Shown here piece by piece: positions 1 to 10,394 of a DNA stretch of 64,000 nt; position 1 is the first letter of the stretch; every line of letters begins with the position of its first letter. Source of the DNA: Paraglaciecola sp. MB-3u-78 (GTDB taxonomy: Bacteria > Pseudomonadota > Gammaproteobacteria > Enterobacterales > Alteromonadaceae); NCBI RefSeq assembly GCF_002835935.1, contig NZ_PJCF01000012.1:186001-250000 (forward strand), read 5' to 3'. Position numbers and translations under genes: made by a program. The notes under the pieces were generated by a model. That model was not told the origin of the DNA. It ran no database searches and saw nothing but the letters and a program-made list of their open reading frames with translations.

Positions 1-2648
1 ACTGCTTTTTTTGTTGCCTTTAATTCCGCAAGTTTTAGGAGTTGTTCAACAAGGGATAATAGTCGTATTGACTGGTTATGCACAACACCGACTCGTTTGT
101 TATGCTCACCTTTTAAAAGCGCTTCGGTATTGCCGATAATAACGGTGAGGGGGGTTCTAAATTCATGAGAGATATTTTCAAACATACGTTGTTTGTCTTG
201 CAGGGATATATTGAGTTCTTTTGTTCGTTGACCAACAAGACTTTCTAAGCGCCGATTGTCACGTTTAATGGCTTTAACTCTTAGGGAATAAATGACAAAC
301 ATCGTTAATAACAAGCTAAACACATAAAGAGCATAAGCAAGTGGTGTGCGCCAATAAGGCGGTTTCACTTCAATGTTAAAATCTAAACTGTTGATTATTT
401 TATCGTCTTTACTACTGAAAACTTTTATCTGGTGAGCACCTTCAGTGGCGGTAGGAATAGCGAAACCATTAAGTCTATCAAGCACCAGTGGTGTATCAAT
501 AATGCTAGGCATTTCAACTTGGTGAGTAATGTGTTGATTAAAAAAATCGACTTGTTCAAAGTCTAAAAAGGCCACCTTTTCATCATATGGGAAAACGAGA
601 GGGCTTTGTAAGCTTGATCCTACAATGGCTCTTGGCTTATTCATTACCATCAACTTTTTGATGAATAGTGGATTTTGCGATAATTCCTCTGGAATAGCTT
701 TAGTCAAATCAAGCCACAACAGCCCTTTAGATAATGCCACCACTAACTGATCGTCAATTAACGCCATCGCACCAAAGTTTTGCGTAGAGTCATCAATAAA
801 ATGCCCATTGGCTGCGGTAATGGTTTTAACTGAATTGTCTTTAGGATCATAAATGGCTATTTTGCCGTCTTGGCCAACAATACGTCCATCGGGTAAGGCA
901 ATAATAGCGGTCATCCCTGCAACAAATAAAGGGTGACTGGAAACCGACTTTACGATCCCTGTAGTAGGGTCATAGCTACATAACGCTTGGCTAACATACC
1001 AAATAACATTATTAGCATCTTGGGTTAAATCCATCATGCCGTCATCACAGCCAGGCGCATTTTTATCAGCTGGATTTAATAAGGTTTGTTTCAAGGACGT
1101 TTTATCAAGTTTAATCAAACCGTTTGATGTTGCCAGCAACATATTGCCGCTGTCCAACGTCATAACACCGTAGATATTACCTTGATTTATCAATTCACTT
1201 TTGGCTATGGTGCGAACAATTTCGCCGCTTTTGCTCAGCTCAAAAAGTTCACGAAGAGTCGCTACCCAGACACGCTCTGCTGCAAAAGCAAAATCCATAA
1301 CAATGGTCTGTTGCACTGCCTCATTGTTTGACAGAATAAAGGGTTTAAACGTTGTCTCATTAATAGTTTTGTGCCAAACACCGCCTCCAAAAGAGCCAGC
1401 AAAAGCAGTGCCTTGTGGGTCAAAGGCAAACGACAATAGATGATTAGCCCTATTGCCTTGCTCTGCTAAATTAATATGGCTAAGCTCGTTGGTTTCAGCA
1501 TAGATAATATCTATACCTTCCCCATTATAAGTAAGCCAAACATCCCCATTTTTTGCTTGGTTAACTGAGTAGATACTTTACCCTGTCAAGCTGTTAGCAC
1601 TTTTATCTGTCATTGAATAGCTAAACGGATTTTCTTTGGGAGAATGAATTCCTCTAACGCCGCCATTAATTGCACCTAACCATACTATTTCATTATTGGG
1701 GTCAAAAAAGACTGTTTGATAATCTGTAATCGGTAAGTTTTTTAGATGGTTACCGGATATTTTACTTATTTTCTCATCACAAATGGTTTGTGCCTGGGAC
1801 ATAGTTGCCAGCCAAAAGCAGCCGTTGTTATCAATGGCTAAGTTGTTTATGGCAGGGTAAGGTGCTGACGGGTAGTGCTGTGCAACAATCGTTTTAGTTA
1901 CAGGGTCAAATTCAAGAATGCCGTTATTTGCAGTGGATACAACAAAGTTATCCTTAAACACTGTTAGGTTAGCAATAATCATATCTTTTTGTTGTAAGTG
2001 GATAGCAACCACCTTGCCATTTTTTATCTCTAATAAGCCGCCCGTTCGCAAACCTTTTGAGCTATCGTTAGCCTGAACCGCCACCCATACTGTGCCTTGT
2101 TTATCTATCTCAATGGCTTTAATGTCATTACTAGTGACATAGTCACTGATGGCAATTTCTCGCACTTCATCATTCGCTAAATTGAGTGTATATAAGCCAT
2201 TATCAAATTGATTAAAAATAATTTCGTTATTGGCAATAGCAAAATCATAAACTTTGTACTTAGCTAACGTACTAACAGGCTCAGTTGCTAAAGAACGAGC
2301 ATTAAATTTAACCATGCCGAAAATACCACCAACATACATGTTGTCATTGTCGTTAGTAATAGAATAGGTATTGGCACTGCCTGTAACTGGCCATATTTTT
2401 GTCGCTTTTTTACCATTGTATATGAACAAACCTTCGGTGCTAGCGATCCATAATCGATTGAATTTATCTTGATTAATGTCGTAAATAACCGTGTTAGTGC
2501 CACCATTTTCAATGGTTACGCTTTGAATAACTTTAGGGGAAATATTTGCGTGACTCGGGTACCCAATAATACAGCCAATAAGAATAAGGCACACCGAAAA
2601 TAATCGTGAATGCATAACTAAGCCAATTTGTTGCAAGAGTCCATGCAT
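1..2648 (-). pseudogene. Sensor histidine kinase with beta-propeller sensor, split by an in-frame stop; 3' end outside the window
   Basis: The reading frame starts with a signal peptide (likely start at 2615, MHSRLFSV) followed by repeats of the Reg_prop type (for example LWIASTEGLFIYNGKKATKI). It meets TAA at 1578-1580. Beyond the stop the same frame stays open to position 1 and encodes more propeller repeats, a Y_Y_Y-like domain, one membrane segment near 290-355 (PLAYALYVFSLLLTMFVIYSL-like), a coiled linker and a HisKA box (FENISHEFRTPLTVIIGN) with the phospho-accepting His codon at 165-167. Family knowledge: such periplasmic-sensor kinases often sense glycans or nutrients. The stop lies where a Reg_prop repeat normally has a polar residue, which fits a single nonsense substitution. 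A receiver or regulator domain may follow outside the window. A sequencing error remains possible. Confidence 0.85.
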
Positions 2649-2892
2649 TTATCTACGCCTAAAATTCAAAACATTGAATGCTATTTAAACAGTTTATTTT
2701 GCGAAAGTGTAGTAATTACTTAGTAAGTATTTGATTTTAAATGGATATTAAAGTAAAGTCAAAATATTGATAACAAGCTCTAAAACTCATTTTGTCCAAG
2801 AATAGACACTAACTGTCCGAATTCTGATAACACTGTTTACTTCATATCGTTTACTTTTTACTAACTAATTATTCATAGGGTTAAGGGAAGTT

Positions 2893-3243
2893 ATGAATGA
2901 AGTAATCAACAACACGGCGTTAGTTCTCAAAGTCGATAGTGCAGAAGCAAGAGCGTTACTTAATACTTTCGAACTATTGCATGAAACCACATCAATTAGG
3001 GTTTTAGATTTAGCAAAAAATTTACAATACTCTGAAAGAACCCTAAGAAGAAAATCCCAACAACACTTCGATATTTCCCCTTCTGAATTATTACAAAAAG
3101 TAAGATTAAACCAGGCAACCTTACTGCTAAATACCGGCATTAAATGTAGCCAGGTATGGCATCAGGTTGGCTTTAGTTCCCATAGTTATTTCTCTGATTT
3201 GTTCAAGGCGCACTATGGGGTGATGCCATCGGAGTATGGGTAG
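2893..3243 (+). CDS. Small AraC-type DNA-binding protein (HTH_18 only)
   Basis: This 116-residue protein consists almost only of an AraC/XylS C-terminal domain with two helix-turn-helix units: VLDLAKNLQYSERTLRRK at about residues 38-55 and SQVWHQVGFSSHSYFSDLFK at about 86-105, ending in the typical PSEYG. No receiver or sugar-binding domain is present, although such domains are usual in this family. A Shine-Dalgarno-like AGGGAAG lies a few bases before the ATG. It is divergent from the broken sensor kinase and just upstream of the secreted-protein genes, so it may regulate either; this is inference from position. It could also be the surviving DNA-binding end of a larger regulator, but no upstream remnant is visible. 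Confidence 0.8.
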   Translation: MNEVINNTALVLKVDSAEARALLNTFELLHETTSIRVLDLAKNLQYSERTLRRKSQQHFDISPSELLQKVRLNQATLLLNTGIKCSQVWHQVGFSSHSYFSDLFKAHYGVMPSEYG

Positions 3244-3311
3244 TTGGTGATCCGTTGCACAACAAAATTTATAAAGAATAGTCGGTATAAAACAAAGTTA
3301 TTTCTATAGGA

Positions 3312-3419
3312 ATGAATATGAAAGTAGTGAATAAATTTCAAAAATTCAAAGTTGCTGTGAAAAGTTTGACACTGTTATTGACGATGTTTTTTCAGTTAAC
3401 GTATTCGCAGGTCAATTGA
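3312..3419 (+). CDS. Detached signal peptide of the following large secreted protein
   Basis: An ATG at 3312 opens a 35-codon frame giving a classical signal peptide: basic start, then SLTLLLTMFF as hydrophobic core. It terminates at TGA 3417-3419, overlapping the start of the next frame. The T tract at 3387-3392 has six T residues. With seven, the peptide would read LTMFFSVNVFAG and join in frame with QLIAEATVTF of the 1651-residue protein, giving a good VFA cleavage site. The short frame is therefore the amino end of the next gene, separated by a one-base deletion, by a read error, or by a slippage-prone switch. Confidence 0.75.
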   Translation: MNMKVVNKFQKFKVAVKSLTLLLTMFFQLTYSQVN

Positions 3420-6400
3420 TTGCAGAAGCGACGGTTACCTTTGACTCAGTTGAATACCAAATTCCTTATTACAAATACTTAGGAACCGATAATGTCGAAA
3501 AGCTATCAGTTCCTTTTAAAGATTTTTATATCAAAAAAAATGGCACTAATACTGTTGATTTAAGTCGTGAGTCGGCAGCAAAACTATATGAGGCATCGCA
3601 ATCGCTAACGTTAATCTCTTATCGGAAATCTCAATATGTAGAGGGCATTGATACCGACTCTAGGCAAGCATTAGAAAGCTATAAAACAGAAGTACTGGAA
3701 AGGGATGATGATGGTACTTGGGCAAAACGTATCGGTCTCATTGGGACTTTTGGTGGACTTGCAATTGCTGTTGGCGCAGCTGCTGTTTGTACTGCCACAG
3801 TTGTGTGTGCAATTGTAATTATAGGCGCCTTAATTACTGGAGGAACCGGTGTTGGAGGATATGTTAGTGCGACATATTCAAATGCAGAGGTGTTTGACAA
3901 GTCTGCACGAACAATAATTATTGTTGAAAGCTATCAGAATAATTTTGAAGTATTTAGAGAAACAAGTGAGTTTTCCAGTTTACTAGGTATTGGATTCGAA
4001 TTAGAGAATGAAATCGCTGTTAATTACTCTGAATTAGAAAATAGTATTGACTCAATAGAACTGGCCTTTGCTAAATTATTAGGTGCTCATTATGGTTTAA
4101 CACAGCTCCCTCACATCCCAGAGGTTGACCTTGTTGCGTCTTCGCTTTGGGCGGCAAGCAATGTGGTCGCTTCGCCTCTTAAATTGGATGTCGTAAATGC
4201 AGGTGTTAATTCACTGGCCTTTGCTGTTGGGTATGTCTTGGATCGGCAAGCAGAAGGGATGGAGGTAACTGATGAAATGTTCTTATCCAAAATGGAAGAT
4301 AGTTTCACTACTGCAAATGTTAAAGCTCCTGATTTTTTTCACGAAAACCGCCTAGCTATTTATTCACTAAACTTACTTCAGTTTCAAGCATCGATTGAGC
4401 CTAAGGAAACTGTTGATAGAGCCATTTCTGGAGCAATTACGACCTCCCAAGGAAGCCAACTGCGATTTAGGTTTGACAATTACCCTGTTGGAAAAACCTT
4501 GAAAGTACAAAATAACACCCAAACCTGGACTTATACCATACCTGACAGTGGTCAGGTATTTCCGGTTATCAATATGGGCAGTGATAATACCGGGATTGAC
4601 TATCAAGTAACCGATAGCGATGGTTTGGTAATCATAAATACCCAAACCTTTGACACTGTTTTGATTGAAAATACCGTTACAGGCGTACAAGCGACATCAC
4701 TTAATGATGGTGTCCGTATCACTTACAACAGTGGCTTACCCAGTGGCTATGATGGAGTGATCATCTGCCAAGGCTTGTCAGAACCATCATCGAATTTTAA
4801 TGGTGATACTGCATTGCCAAATGTTAATGACGGGTGTGGTACAGATTCAATAGTGGTTATGGCTGCTCACGATACTTCAAGTAATTACTTAAATTTAAAT
4901 CAAGGTGAAATTTATTATTACTCGGTTCAGCCTTATAACCTAGTGCCAGCGACAACCGACCCCGATAATGCCGCATATTATGAAATGGCTACACCAATAC
5001 AGGTAGCCGCACGACCAAATATTTCAGGAACATTAAAAGGCACGCCACAAAATCATCAAATACCCGATGGTGAATTTACCTCTGCGATTGTTTGGGAGGC
5101 TAGTGGTTTTAATCCTTATAGAATTTCAGGCACATTAAACATCCCCGCTAACGATGAGTTTACTTGGTTTGATGATGCTGCTAATAACACCTTAATAATT
5201 GAACCTAAAACATCAGTGCATATGCTCAGTCAAAGCAGTAAATTAATTGTTTATGGCTCAATGTATGCTGATGCACCAAGTAATGGTACTGATCCTATTA
5301 TTATCACTTCCGACAATTCTAACCCTGCAGCAGGAGACTGGGGAAGTATTCAATTTATTGAAGGCAGTTCTGGTACTCTCAATTCCTTAAAGGTGGAATA
5401 TGGTGGTGATGGCTCGGCAGGAGTGTACCTAGACGGTAACGCGACCTTTTCACAATTAAGCATGCGACACATCAAAGGTAATGGTGTTTGGTTTAGAAAA
5501 TCTACCCAAGGCAAGGTTTTCAATTCCCATATCACCAATGTTAGCAAGTATGCATTATATGCCACGAGTACTGGTGCTGAAGTACCAACAAATAAATATA
5601 CCGCACAGTTAAATTATTTAGAGGGCACCAATGGTGAAACCTCATTAGGGCATAATGGCATTGGCGCACCCCCAACGGTTTCAGGCAATCAAAGTAGTGA
5701 TTACAGCAAAACAATAAATGCACTACATATTTCAAATATTACGATTACCGGTGATGTGACTTGGAGCATAAGTGATAGAGTGGTTGATGGTACTGTTACC
5801 ATTGCACAAGGTGCTAAGTTAACCATTTTTCAGGGCGTTGATGTTTATATGAAAGACAGAGGCTCTCGACTTATTGTGAAAGGTGAGCTGAAGGTATTGG
5901 GTCATCCCAGTAATCAGGTCTATTTTACATCCATTAACGACACCCCAGCAGCGGGAGATTGGGGTTATATCCATTTTGCAGAGGGTAGTACAGGGACCCT
6001 AAATAATGTTGTTATTGAATATGGTGGTGATGATAATTACACGAGCACTGGTACAAACTCATTAGGAAAGGAAAGTGCCTACTCTGGCTTTGTCTCAGCG
6101 AGTTTGGTTATAGATTCTTCACCTGTTTTAGATAATATTACGATAAAAAACGCAGCTGATGTAACAACATCTGCCTCTTACCGTAACCCAGTAGCGGGTG
6201 GTATTTGGTTACGTGGAGCCGCCGCACCAGCGATTACTAATAGCACCATTGAAAATGCAGAGTCTTATGGTTTCTATGCGCCATCAACAACGGGTGACTT
6301 TTCGTTAACTAATAGCCAACTACAAAATAATGCTTATGCTGCTTATGTCAGTGGCACAGGAAATTTCGTATTCTCAAATAACCAAGTTGAAGATAACGGT

Positions 6401-8371
6401 GATAATGATGCCCTGCGTGTGCAAGGCAGTATTGCTCACGATACGATATTTGACCAAGACATTAAGCTGATTGGTCAGGTTGTCATTAATGCAGGGGTTA
6501 AGCTCACTATCAAACCTGGTGTGACCATTTATGGTGCCGACAGGGCAAGTCGTTTAATTGTAAAAGGAGATTTGCAGGCTGTAGGGAGGGCAGGTGAGCT
6601 TATTACCTTTACCTCAGATAACGCCACCCCAGCAGCGGGAGATTGGGGTTATATTCATTTTGCACCGGGCAGTACAGGTAGTTTGCAATACGTGACGGTG
6701 GAATACGGCGGTGATGATAACTGTACTAGCAGCGGATCGAACTCTTTCGGGGTGTCTTGCCGCGCGGGATTAGCGTCGACGTCACTGATGATCGAATCGT
6801 CTCCTACCCTTAACCATGTACTGGTTAAGGGCAGTGCCGATATCACTCATAATTACAGTTATAACTCACAGGCAGTGGGTCTCTGGATACGCGGAGAAGG
6901 CGCGCCGTCGATTCAGAACAGCGTAATTGATGGGGCTGAATACTATGGTATATATAGTTCAGCAACAAAAAGTGTGAGCTTGAATGCTTTAACTATAATT
7001 GACACAAAAACTAATTTAGGTGCCTACGCCACTAATGGATTTTTAAACCTGACCCAAACAGACTGGGGAACAAATACTGGCCCCTATCACTTAACAGAAA
7101 ATCCTGAAGGTTTAGGGGCAACAGTAAGTGGTAACGTTATCTTTAAATGGTGGAAAGGTGAGGACACCGACGGTGATGGTTTACCTGACTATTGGGAGAA
7201 TCTATATGGTTCTAATCCTAGCGTTGCAACCAATACCTCTTCAGACAATGACGGCGATGGTTTAACCCTATTACAAGAATTTCAACTCGGTACTGACTTT
7301 AACTCAGTGGATACCGATGACGATGGTTTGTCTGATGCTTGGGAAAGTGAGCATGGAATGCAGGCAACGGTAGCAAGTGACGCCTCACAAGATTTTGATG
7401 GTGATGGTTTGACTAACTTAGAGGAGTTTACACTAGGCACGGATATTAACTTGGCTGATACAGACAATGATGGTTTTGCTGATAACCTAGATGAACTACC
7501 ACTCATTGCTGGCGAGCATTTAGATTTTGATAAAGACGGTGTCGGTGATTTTGCTGATAACGATGATGATGATGATGGTATACCAGACGATTTTGAATTT
7601 TCTCATGGCTTAAATTCAAAAGATGCTAGCGATGCACTGCTTGATATGGATGGGGATGGTAGTTCTAATTTAGATGAGTTTTTGGCCTCAACCGACCTTA
7701 ATAATGCCTCGTCTAATGCAACAGTGCATCAACATATTATTCCGTTACAAGCAAACATAATGGTGCGAGCGGGTAATGAGTTTTATAGCTATTTGAACTA
7801 TACCACTACGGATGCTAATACCGCCCTACCTGGCTTGGCCTTTAGGCTGCATTTCAACTCTGCTGCGATTGAATATATAGAAACGAGTGCTATTTTTGCT
7901 ACCGATTTTATCGTTGATTCTGGCGTGCAAATAGACACTGATAATGCCGATAACGATCCGAATACGGATAGTTTTTTGTCGTTTACTTGGCAAGACAATA
8001 GTGTCGCTTGGCCGGGAGTTGAAAATATTCGACTGCTTAAGCTTAAATTCAAATTGTTAGATTCTGTTGCTGCTAATTCTCAGCATGTTATTAATTTATC
8101 GGCAATTAACACGCAAATATCCGCTGATAATACGGCTTATGGTTTTAATAGTACCCCAATTCTTATTACTGAGGGCTATGCTTTAGACTTGGATATTAAT
8201 GGTGATGGCATAATCGATGGTTTAACTGATGGCGCAATATTCACTCGTTTTATGATGGGCTACGCAGTTGAGTCAATCGCTACCGAAGCTGAAATGAACA
8301 ACAGTACACGTACCAAACAAGAAATGTATCAGCTGTTACAGGCGATCAACAATAAACAAACAGTATTGTAG
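3416..8371 (+). CDS. Very large secreted protein: beta-helix repeats, TSP3-like calcium repeats, cohesin-like and dockerin-like ends
   Basis: This 1651-residue frame opens with TTG and lacks its own signal peptide, which is encoded one frame over just upstream. Residues about 100-150 form a glycine-rich hydrophobic stretch. Three related parallel beta-helix-type blocks, each with a LIV(K/Y)G...PAAGDWG...VEYGGD pattern, lie near 5230-5410, 5860-6075 and 6544-6765. Residues about 1250-1420 carry Asp-rich repeats (DTDGDGLPDYWE, DFDGDGLTNLEEF) of the thrombospondin type-3 kind that bind calcium. Residues about 1445-1590 look cohesin-like and are followed by a dockerin-like EF loop (DINGDGIIDG). 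Only 8 bp separate it from the next gene, so the two are probably co-transcribed. A cell-surface or extracellular carbohydrate-related role is inferred; no catalytic domain was recognised. Confidence 0.75.
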   Translation: MIAEATVTFDSVEYQIPYYKYLGTDNVEKLSVPFKDFYIKKNGTNTVDLSRESAAKLYEASQSLTLISYRKSQYVEGIDTDSRQALESYKTEVLERDDDGTWAKRIGLIGTFGGLAIAVGAAAVCTATVVCAIVIIGALITGGTGVGGYVSATYSNAEVFDKSARTIIIVESYQNNFEVFRETSEFSSLLGIGFELENEIAVNYSELENSIDSIELAFAKLLGAHYGLTQLPHIPEVDLVASSLWAASNVVASPLKLDVVNAGVNSLAFAVGYVLDRQAEGMEVTDEMFLSKMEDSFTTANVKAPDFFHENRLAIYSLNLLQFQASIEPKETVDRAISGAITTSQGSQLRFRFDNYPVGKTLKVQNNTQTWTYTIPDSGQVFPVINMGSDNTGIDYQVTDSDGLVIINTQTFDTVLIENTVTGVQATSLNDGVRITYNSGLPSGYDGVIICQGLSEPSSNFNGDTALPNVNDGCGTDSIVVMAAHDTSSNYLNLNQGEIYYYSVQPYNLVPATTDPDNAAYYEMATPIQVAARPNISGTLKGTPQNHQIPDGEFTSAIVWEASGFNPYRISGTLNIPANDEFTWFDDAANNTLIIEPKTSVHMLSQSSKLIVYGSMYADAPSNGTDPIIITSDNSNPAAGDWGSIQFIEGSSGTLNSLKVEYGGDGSAGVYLDGNATFSQLSMRHIKGNGVWFRKSTQGKVFNSHITNVSKYALYATSTGAEVPTNKYTAQLNYLEGTNGETSLGHNGIGAPPTVSGNQSSDYSKTINALHISNITITGDVTWSISDRVVDGTVTIAQGAKLTIFQGVDVYMKDRGSRLIVKGELKVLGHPSNQVYFTSINDTPAAGDWGYIHFAEGSTGTLNNVVIEYGGDDNYTSTGTNSLGKESAYSGFVSASLVIDSSPVLDNITIKNAADVTTSASYRNPVAGGIWLRGAAAPAITNSTIENAESYGFYAPSTTGDFSLTNSQLQNNAYAAYVSGTGNFVFSNNQVEDNGDNDALRVQGSIAHDTIFDQDIKLIGQVVINAGVKLTIKPGVTIYGADRASRLIVKGDLQAVGRAGELITFTSDNATPAAGDWGYIHFAPGSTGSLQYVTVEYGGDDNCTSSGSNSFGVSCRAGLASTSLMIESSPTLNHVLVKGSADITHNYSYNSQAVGLWIRGEGAPSIQNSVIDGAEYYGIYSSATKSVSLNALTIIDTKTNLGAYATNGFLNLTQTDWGTNTGPYHLTENPEGLGATVSGNVIFKWWKGEDTDGDGLPDYWENLYGSNPSVATNTSSDNDGDGLTLLQEFQLGTDFNSVDTDDDGLSDAWESEHGMQATVASDASQDFDGDGLTNLEEFTLGTDINLADTDNDGFADNLDELPLIAGEHLDFDKDGVGDFADNDDDDDGIPDDFEFSHGLNSKDASDALLDMDGDGSSNLDEFLASTDLNNASSNATVHQHIIPLQANIMVRAGNEFYSYLNYTTTDANTALPGLAFRLHFNSAAIEYIETSAIFATDFIVDSGVQIDTDNADNDPNTDSFLSFTWQDNSVAWPGVENIRLLKLKFKLLDSVAANSQHVINLSAINTQISADNTAYGFNSTPILITEGYALDLDINGDGIIDGLTDGAIFTRFMMGYAVESIATEAEMNNSTRTKQEMYQLLQAINNKQTVL

Positions 8372-8379
8372 GTAACACC

Positions 8380-10134
8380 ATGAATAATTCTATAGGGTTA
8401 ATGATTGTTGTTCTAACTTTACTTATGGTCGGCAAGGTTAATGCGAATGAACAAAGTTTTGAGATTACTTCCGCAAATGTAAGTGCGGTATCTAATGGCA
8501 TAGTAGAAGCGAATGTGAGTTATCGTATAAATAAACTACAAGCAGTAAATGGTTTTGCCTTTCGTATTCATTATAAAGGGAGTGATATTGCGAGTTTTGA
8601 AACAATTAATCATTTTGAGCAAGGATCGTTAGGCATTAGTAGTGCTGTAAATGATATTGAGGATTTAGACGATAACCCCGAAACAGATATGTACATTATT
8701 GCAGGGTGGTTTGATCCCGTTAATTCATTGAATATTAATCAAGGCCAACAGCTGTTATATTTTAAGCTGGTTTTGGCTGATAATGAAACCAACTTTACCA
8801 ATCTAACTATTTCACCACTACCTTCCCCCAGTATTCAATCAAAACCCAGCGTTGTTATTATGGAGGGCGAATATTCGATTGGAAATTTAGCCACTGATGA
8901 TGATGGCTTAGATGATGTGTGGGAAATGTTATATTTTAATAACCTTGAATCAGGTCCAGAAGATGACAATGACCATGATGGTTTGACTAATTTAGAAGAA
9001 TATCAATTAGGCACTAACCCCACCAAAGCTGATACTGATGATGATAATTATACTGATACTGATGAAGTATTAGCTGGAAGTAACCCGCTTAACAGTGAAA
9101 ACTTACCTTTAGATACCGATGGCGATTTTATCTCAAACGTTACTGATGATGATGACGACAATGATGGCGTGCTGGATGTGGATGATGCGTTTCCCCTTGA
9201 CGCGACTCAATCGCAAAACTCAACTCAACTAAAAGTCAAAAACGACGTAGACGGCGACGGCAAATCAGATTTACTGTGGCGCAGTGAGGCCAAAGGCTGG
9301 AACTTTCTGTGGGCCATGGATGGGGTTCAAACCAAACAGGCGTCACCTATTAATGTAGTACAGGATGAAGGCTGGCTGATGGCCGGTCAGGGTGATTACG
9401 ACGCTGACGGTAAATCAGATATATTGTGGCGCAATACGTTCACCGGTTTGAACTTTATTTATCTAATGGATGGCCTTAACATTAAAACTCGTCAAGTGCT
9501 CAACTATGTAGACGCCCCCAAGTGGGAACTGCGTGGTAGTGGTGACTTTAATGACGATGGTAAAGGCGATGTGCTGTGGCGTAATGTAGACAGGGGCGAT
9601 ACCTGGTTTTACATGATGGATGGCCTCAATGTTGGTACCAGCCAACCTTCGTTATGGGTCACCGACCTGAACTACAAGATAGTGGCGATAGGGGATATCA
9701 ACGGCGATGGCACAGATGATGTGATCTGGCGTAATCAGGTCACGGGCGTGAATTACATCTGGATAATGGACAATGGCCAGATAGCTAACCGTTATGTGCT
9801 TAATGCTATCAATGGTGACTGGACCATTGCCGGGGCAGGGGATTTGGACTGGGATGGTACCGATGACATCATTCTGCGTAATCAGGTTGATGGTCGTAAC
9901 TGGGCGTATTTGATGGAAAACGGTCAAATCAAGACCAGCGAGTTCATGAGTACGGTCGGCAGTCTTGACTGGCAAATTGTTGACATGGGCGATTACGATG
10001 GCGATGGTAAAGCCGACCTGTTATGGCGCAATGAAACCACGACCAGAAACATCGTACACCTGATGGATGGCTTGACTATCAAAGATAAAGGGGTACTCAG
10101 ACCCACTGACAACACTTGGCAGTTGGCACAGTAA
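8380..10134 (+). CDS. Secreted cohesin-like / TSP3 / FG-GAP-type repeat protein
   Basis: The protein begins with a signal peptide (MNNSIGLMIVVLTLLMVGKVNA, cleavage after NA). Residues about 23-165 resemble the cohesin-like segment of the preceding protein (compare DDNPETDMYIIAGWFDP here with DPNTDSFLSFTWQD there). Residues about 170-285 are Asp-rich TSP3-like repeats. The remainder is six repeats of roughly 47 residues, each with a D-x-D-x-D-G-K-x-D-x-L-W-R calcium loop followed by a MDG motif, as in FG-GAP/VCBS propellers. Bases 9230-10130 look richer in G and C than the front half, suggesting a separately acquired domain. It directly follows the 1651-residue protein and ends at a strong terminator. 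Function unknown; an extracellular binding or scaffold protein is a reasonable guess. Confidence 0.8.
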   Translation: MNNSIGLMIVVLTLLMVGKVNANEQSFEITSANVSAVSNGIVEANVSYRINKLQAVNGFAFRIHYKGSDIASFETINHFEQGSLGISSAVNDIEDLDDNPETDMYIIAGWFDPVNSLNINQGQQLLYFKLVLADNETNFTNLTISPLPSPSIQSKPSVVIMEGEYSIGNLATDDDGLDDVWEMLYFNNLESGPEDDNDHDGLTNLEEYQLGTNPTKADTDDDNYTDTDEVLAGSNPLNSENLPLDTDGDFISNVTDDDDDNDGVLDVDDAFPLDATQSQNSTQLKVKNDVDGDGKSDLLWRSEAKGWNFLWAMDGVQTKQASPINVVQDEGWLMAGQGDYDADGKSDILWRNTFTGLNFIYLMDGLNIKTRQVLNYVDAPKWELRGSGDFNDDGKGDVLWRNVDRGDTWFYMMDGLNVGTSQPSLWVTDLNYKIVAIGDINGDGTDDVIWRNQVTGVNYIWIMDNGQIANRYVLNAINGDWTIAGAGDLDWDGTDDIILRNQVDGRNWAYLMENGQIKTSEFMSTVGSLDWQIVDMGDYDGDGKADLLWRNETTTRNIVHLMDGLTIKDKGVLRPTDNTWQLAQ

Positions 10135-10154
10135 AGGTCAGACTGTTAACCGAT

Positions 10155-10191
10155 AAAAAAGCGACAAGGTGATTCACCTTGTCGCTTTTTT
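10155..10191 (+). terminator. Rho-independent terminator after the secreted-protein pair
   Basis: An 11-bp perfect stem (GCGACAAGGTG with CACCTTGTCGC, loop ATT) is preceded by six A and followed by six T. It lies 20 bp after the stop codon of the FG-GAP-type gene. Confidence 0.92.
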
Positions 10192-10231
10192 GTTTGCCCA
10201 GCAGAGCTGGCAAACCCGACAGGCTGAAAGA

Positions 10232-10284
10232 GACCAAACTAGACACCCAAGAAAGGACCAAACTAGAAAAGAGACCAAACTAGA
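10232..10284. repeat. Three short direct repeats GACCAAACTAGA
   Basis: Exact 12-bp copies occur at 10232-10243, 10256-10267 and 10273-10284 with unequal spacers. Function unknown; they lie in the gene-free stretch between the terminator and the convergent oligopeptidase gene. Confidence 0.8.
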
Positions 10285-10394
10285 CATCCACGATAATTAA
10301 TAACGAAGCAATCAAAAATTATTTGTCGGCTAAGCCGATGTTTTTGACTGGTCCTCGACTCATCACTGCCCGATCAACGCAGACTATCACTGGT

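Noticed and set aside
1201-1443. Plus-strand open frame of 80 codons opposite the sensor kinase gene
   Set aside because: It lies wholly within the kinase frame on the other strand and has no family pattern or ribosome-binding site.
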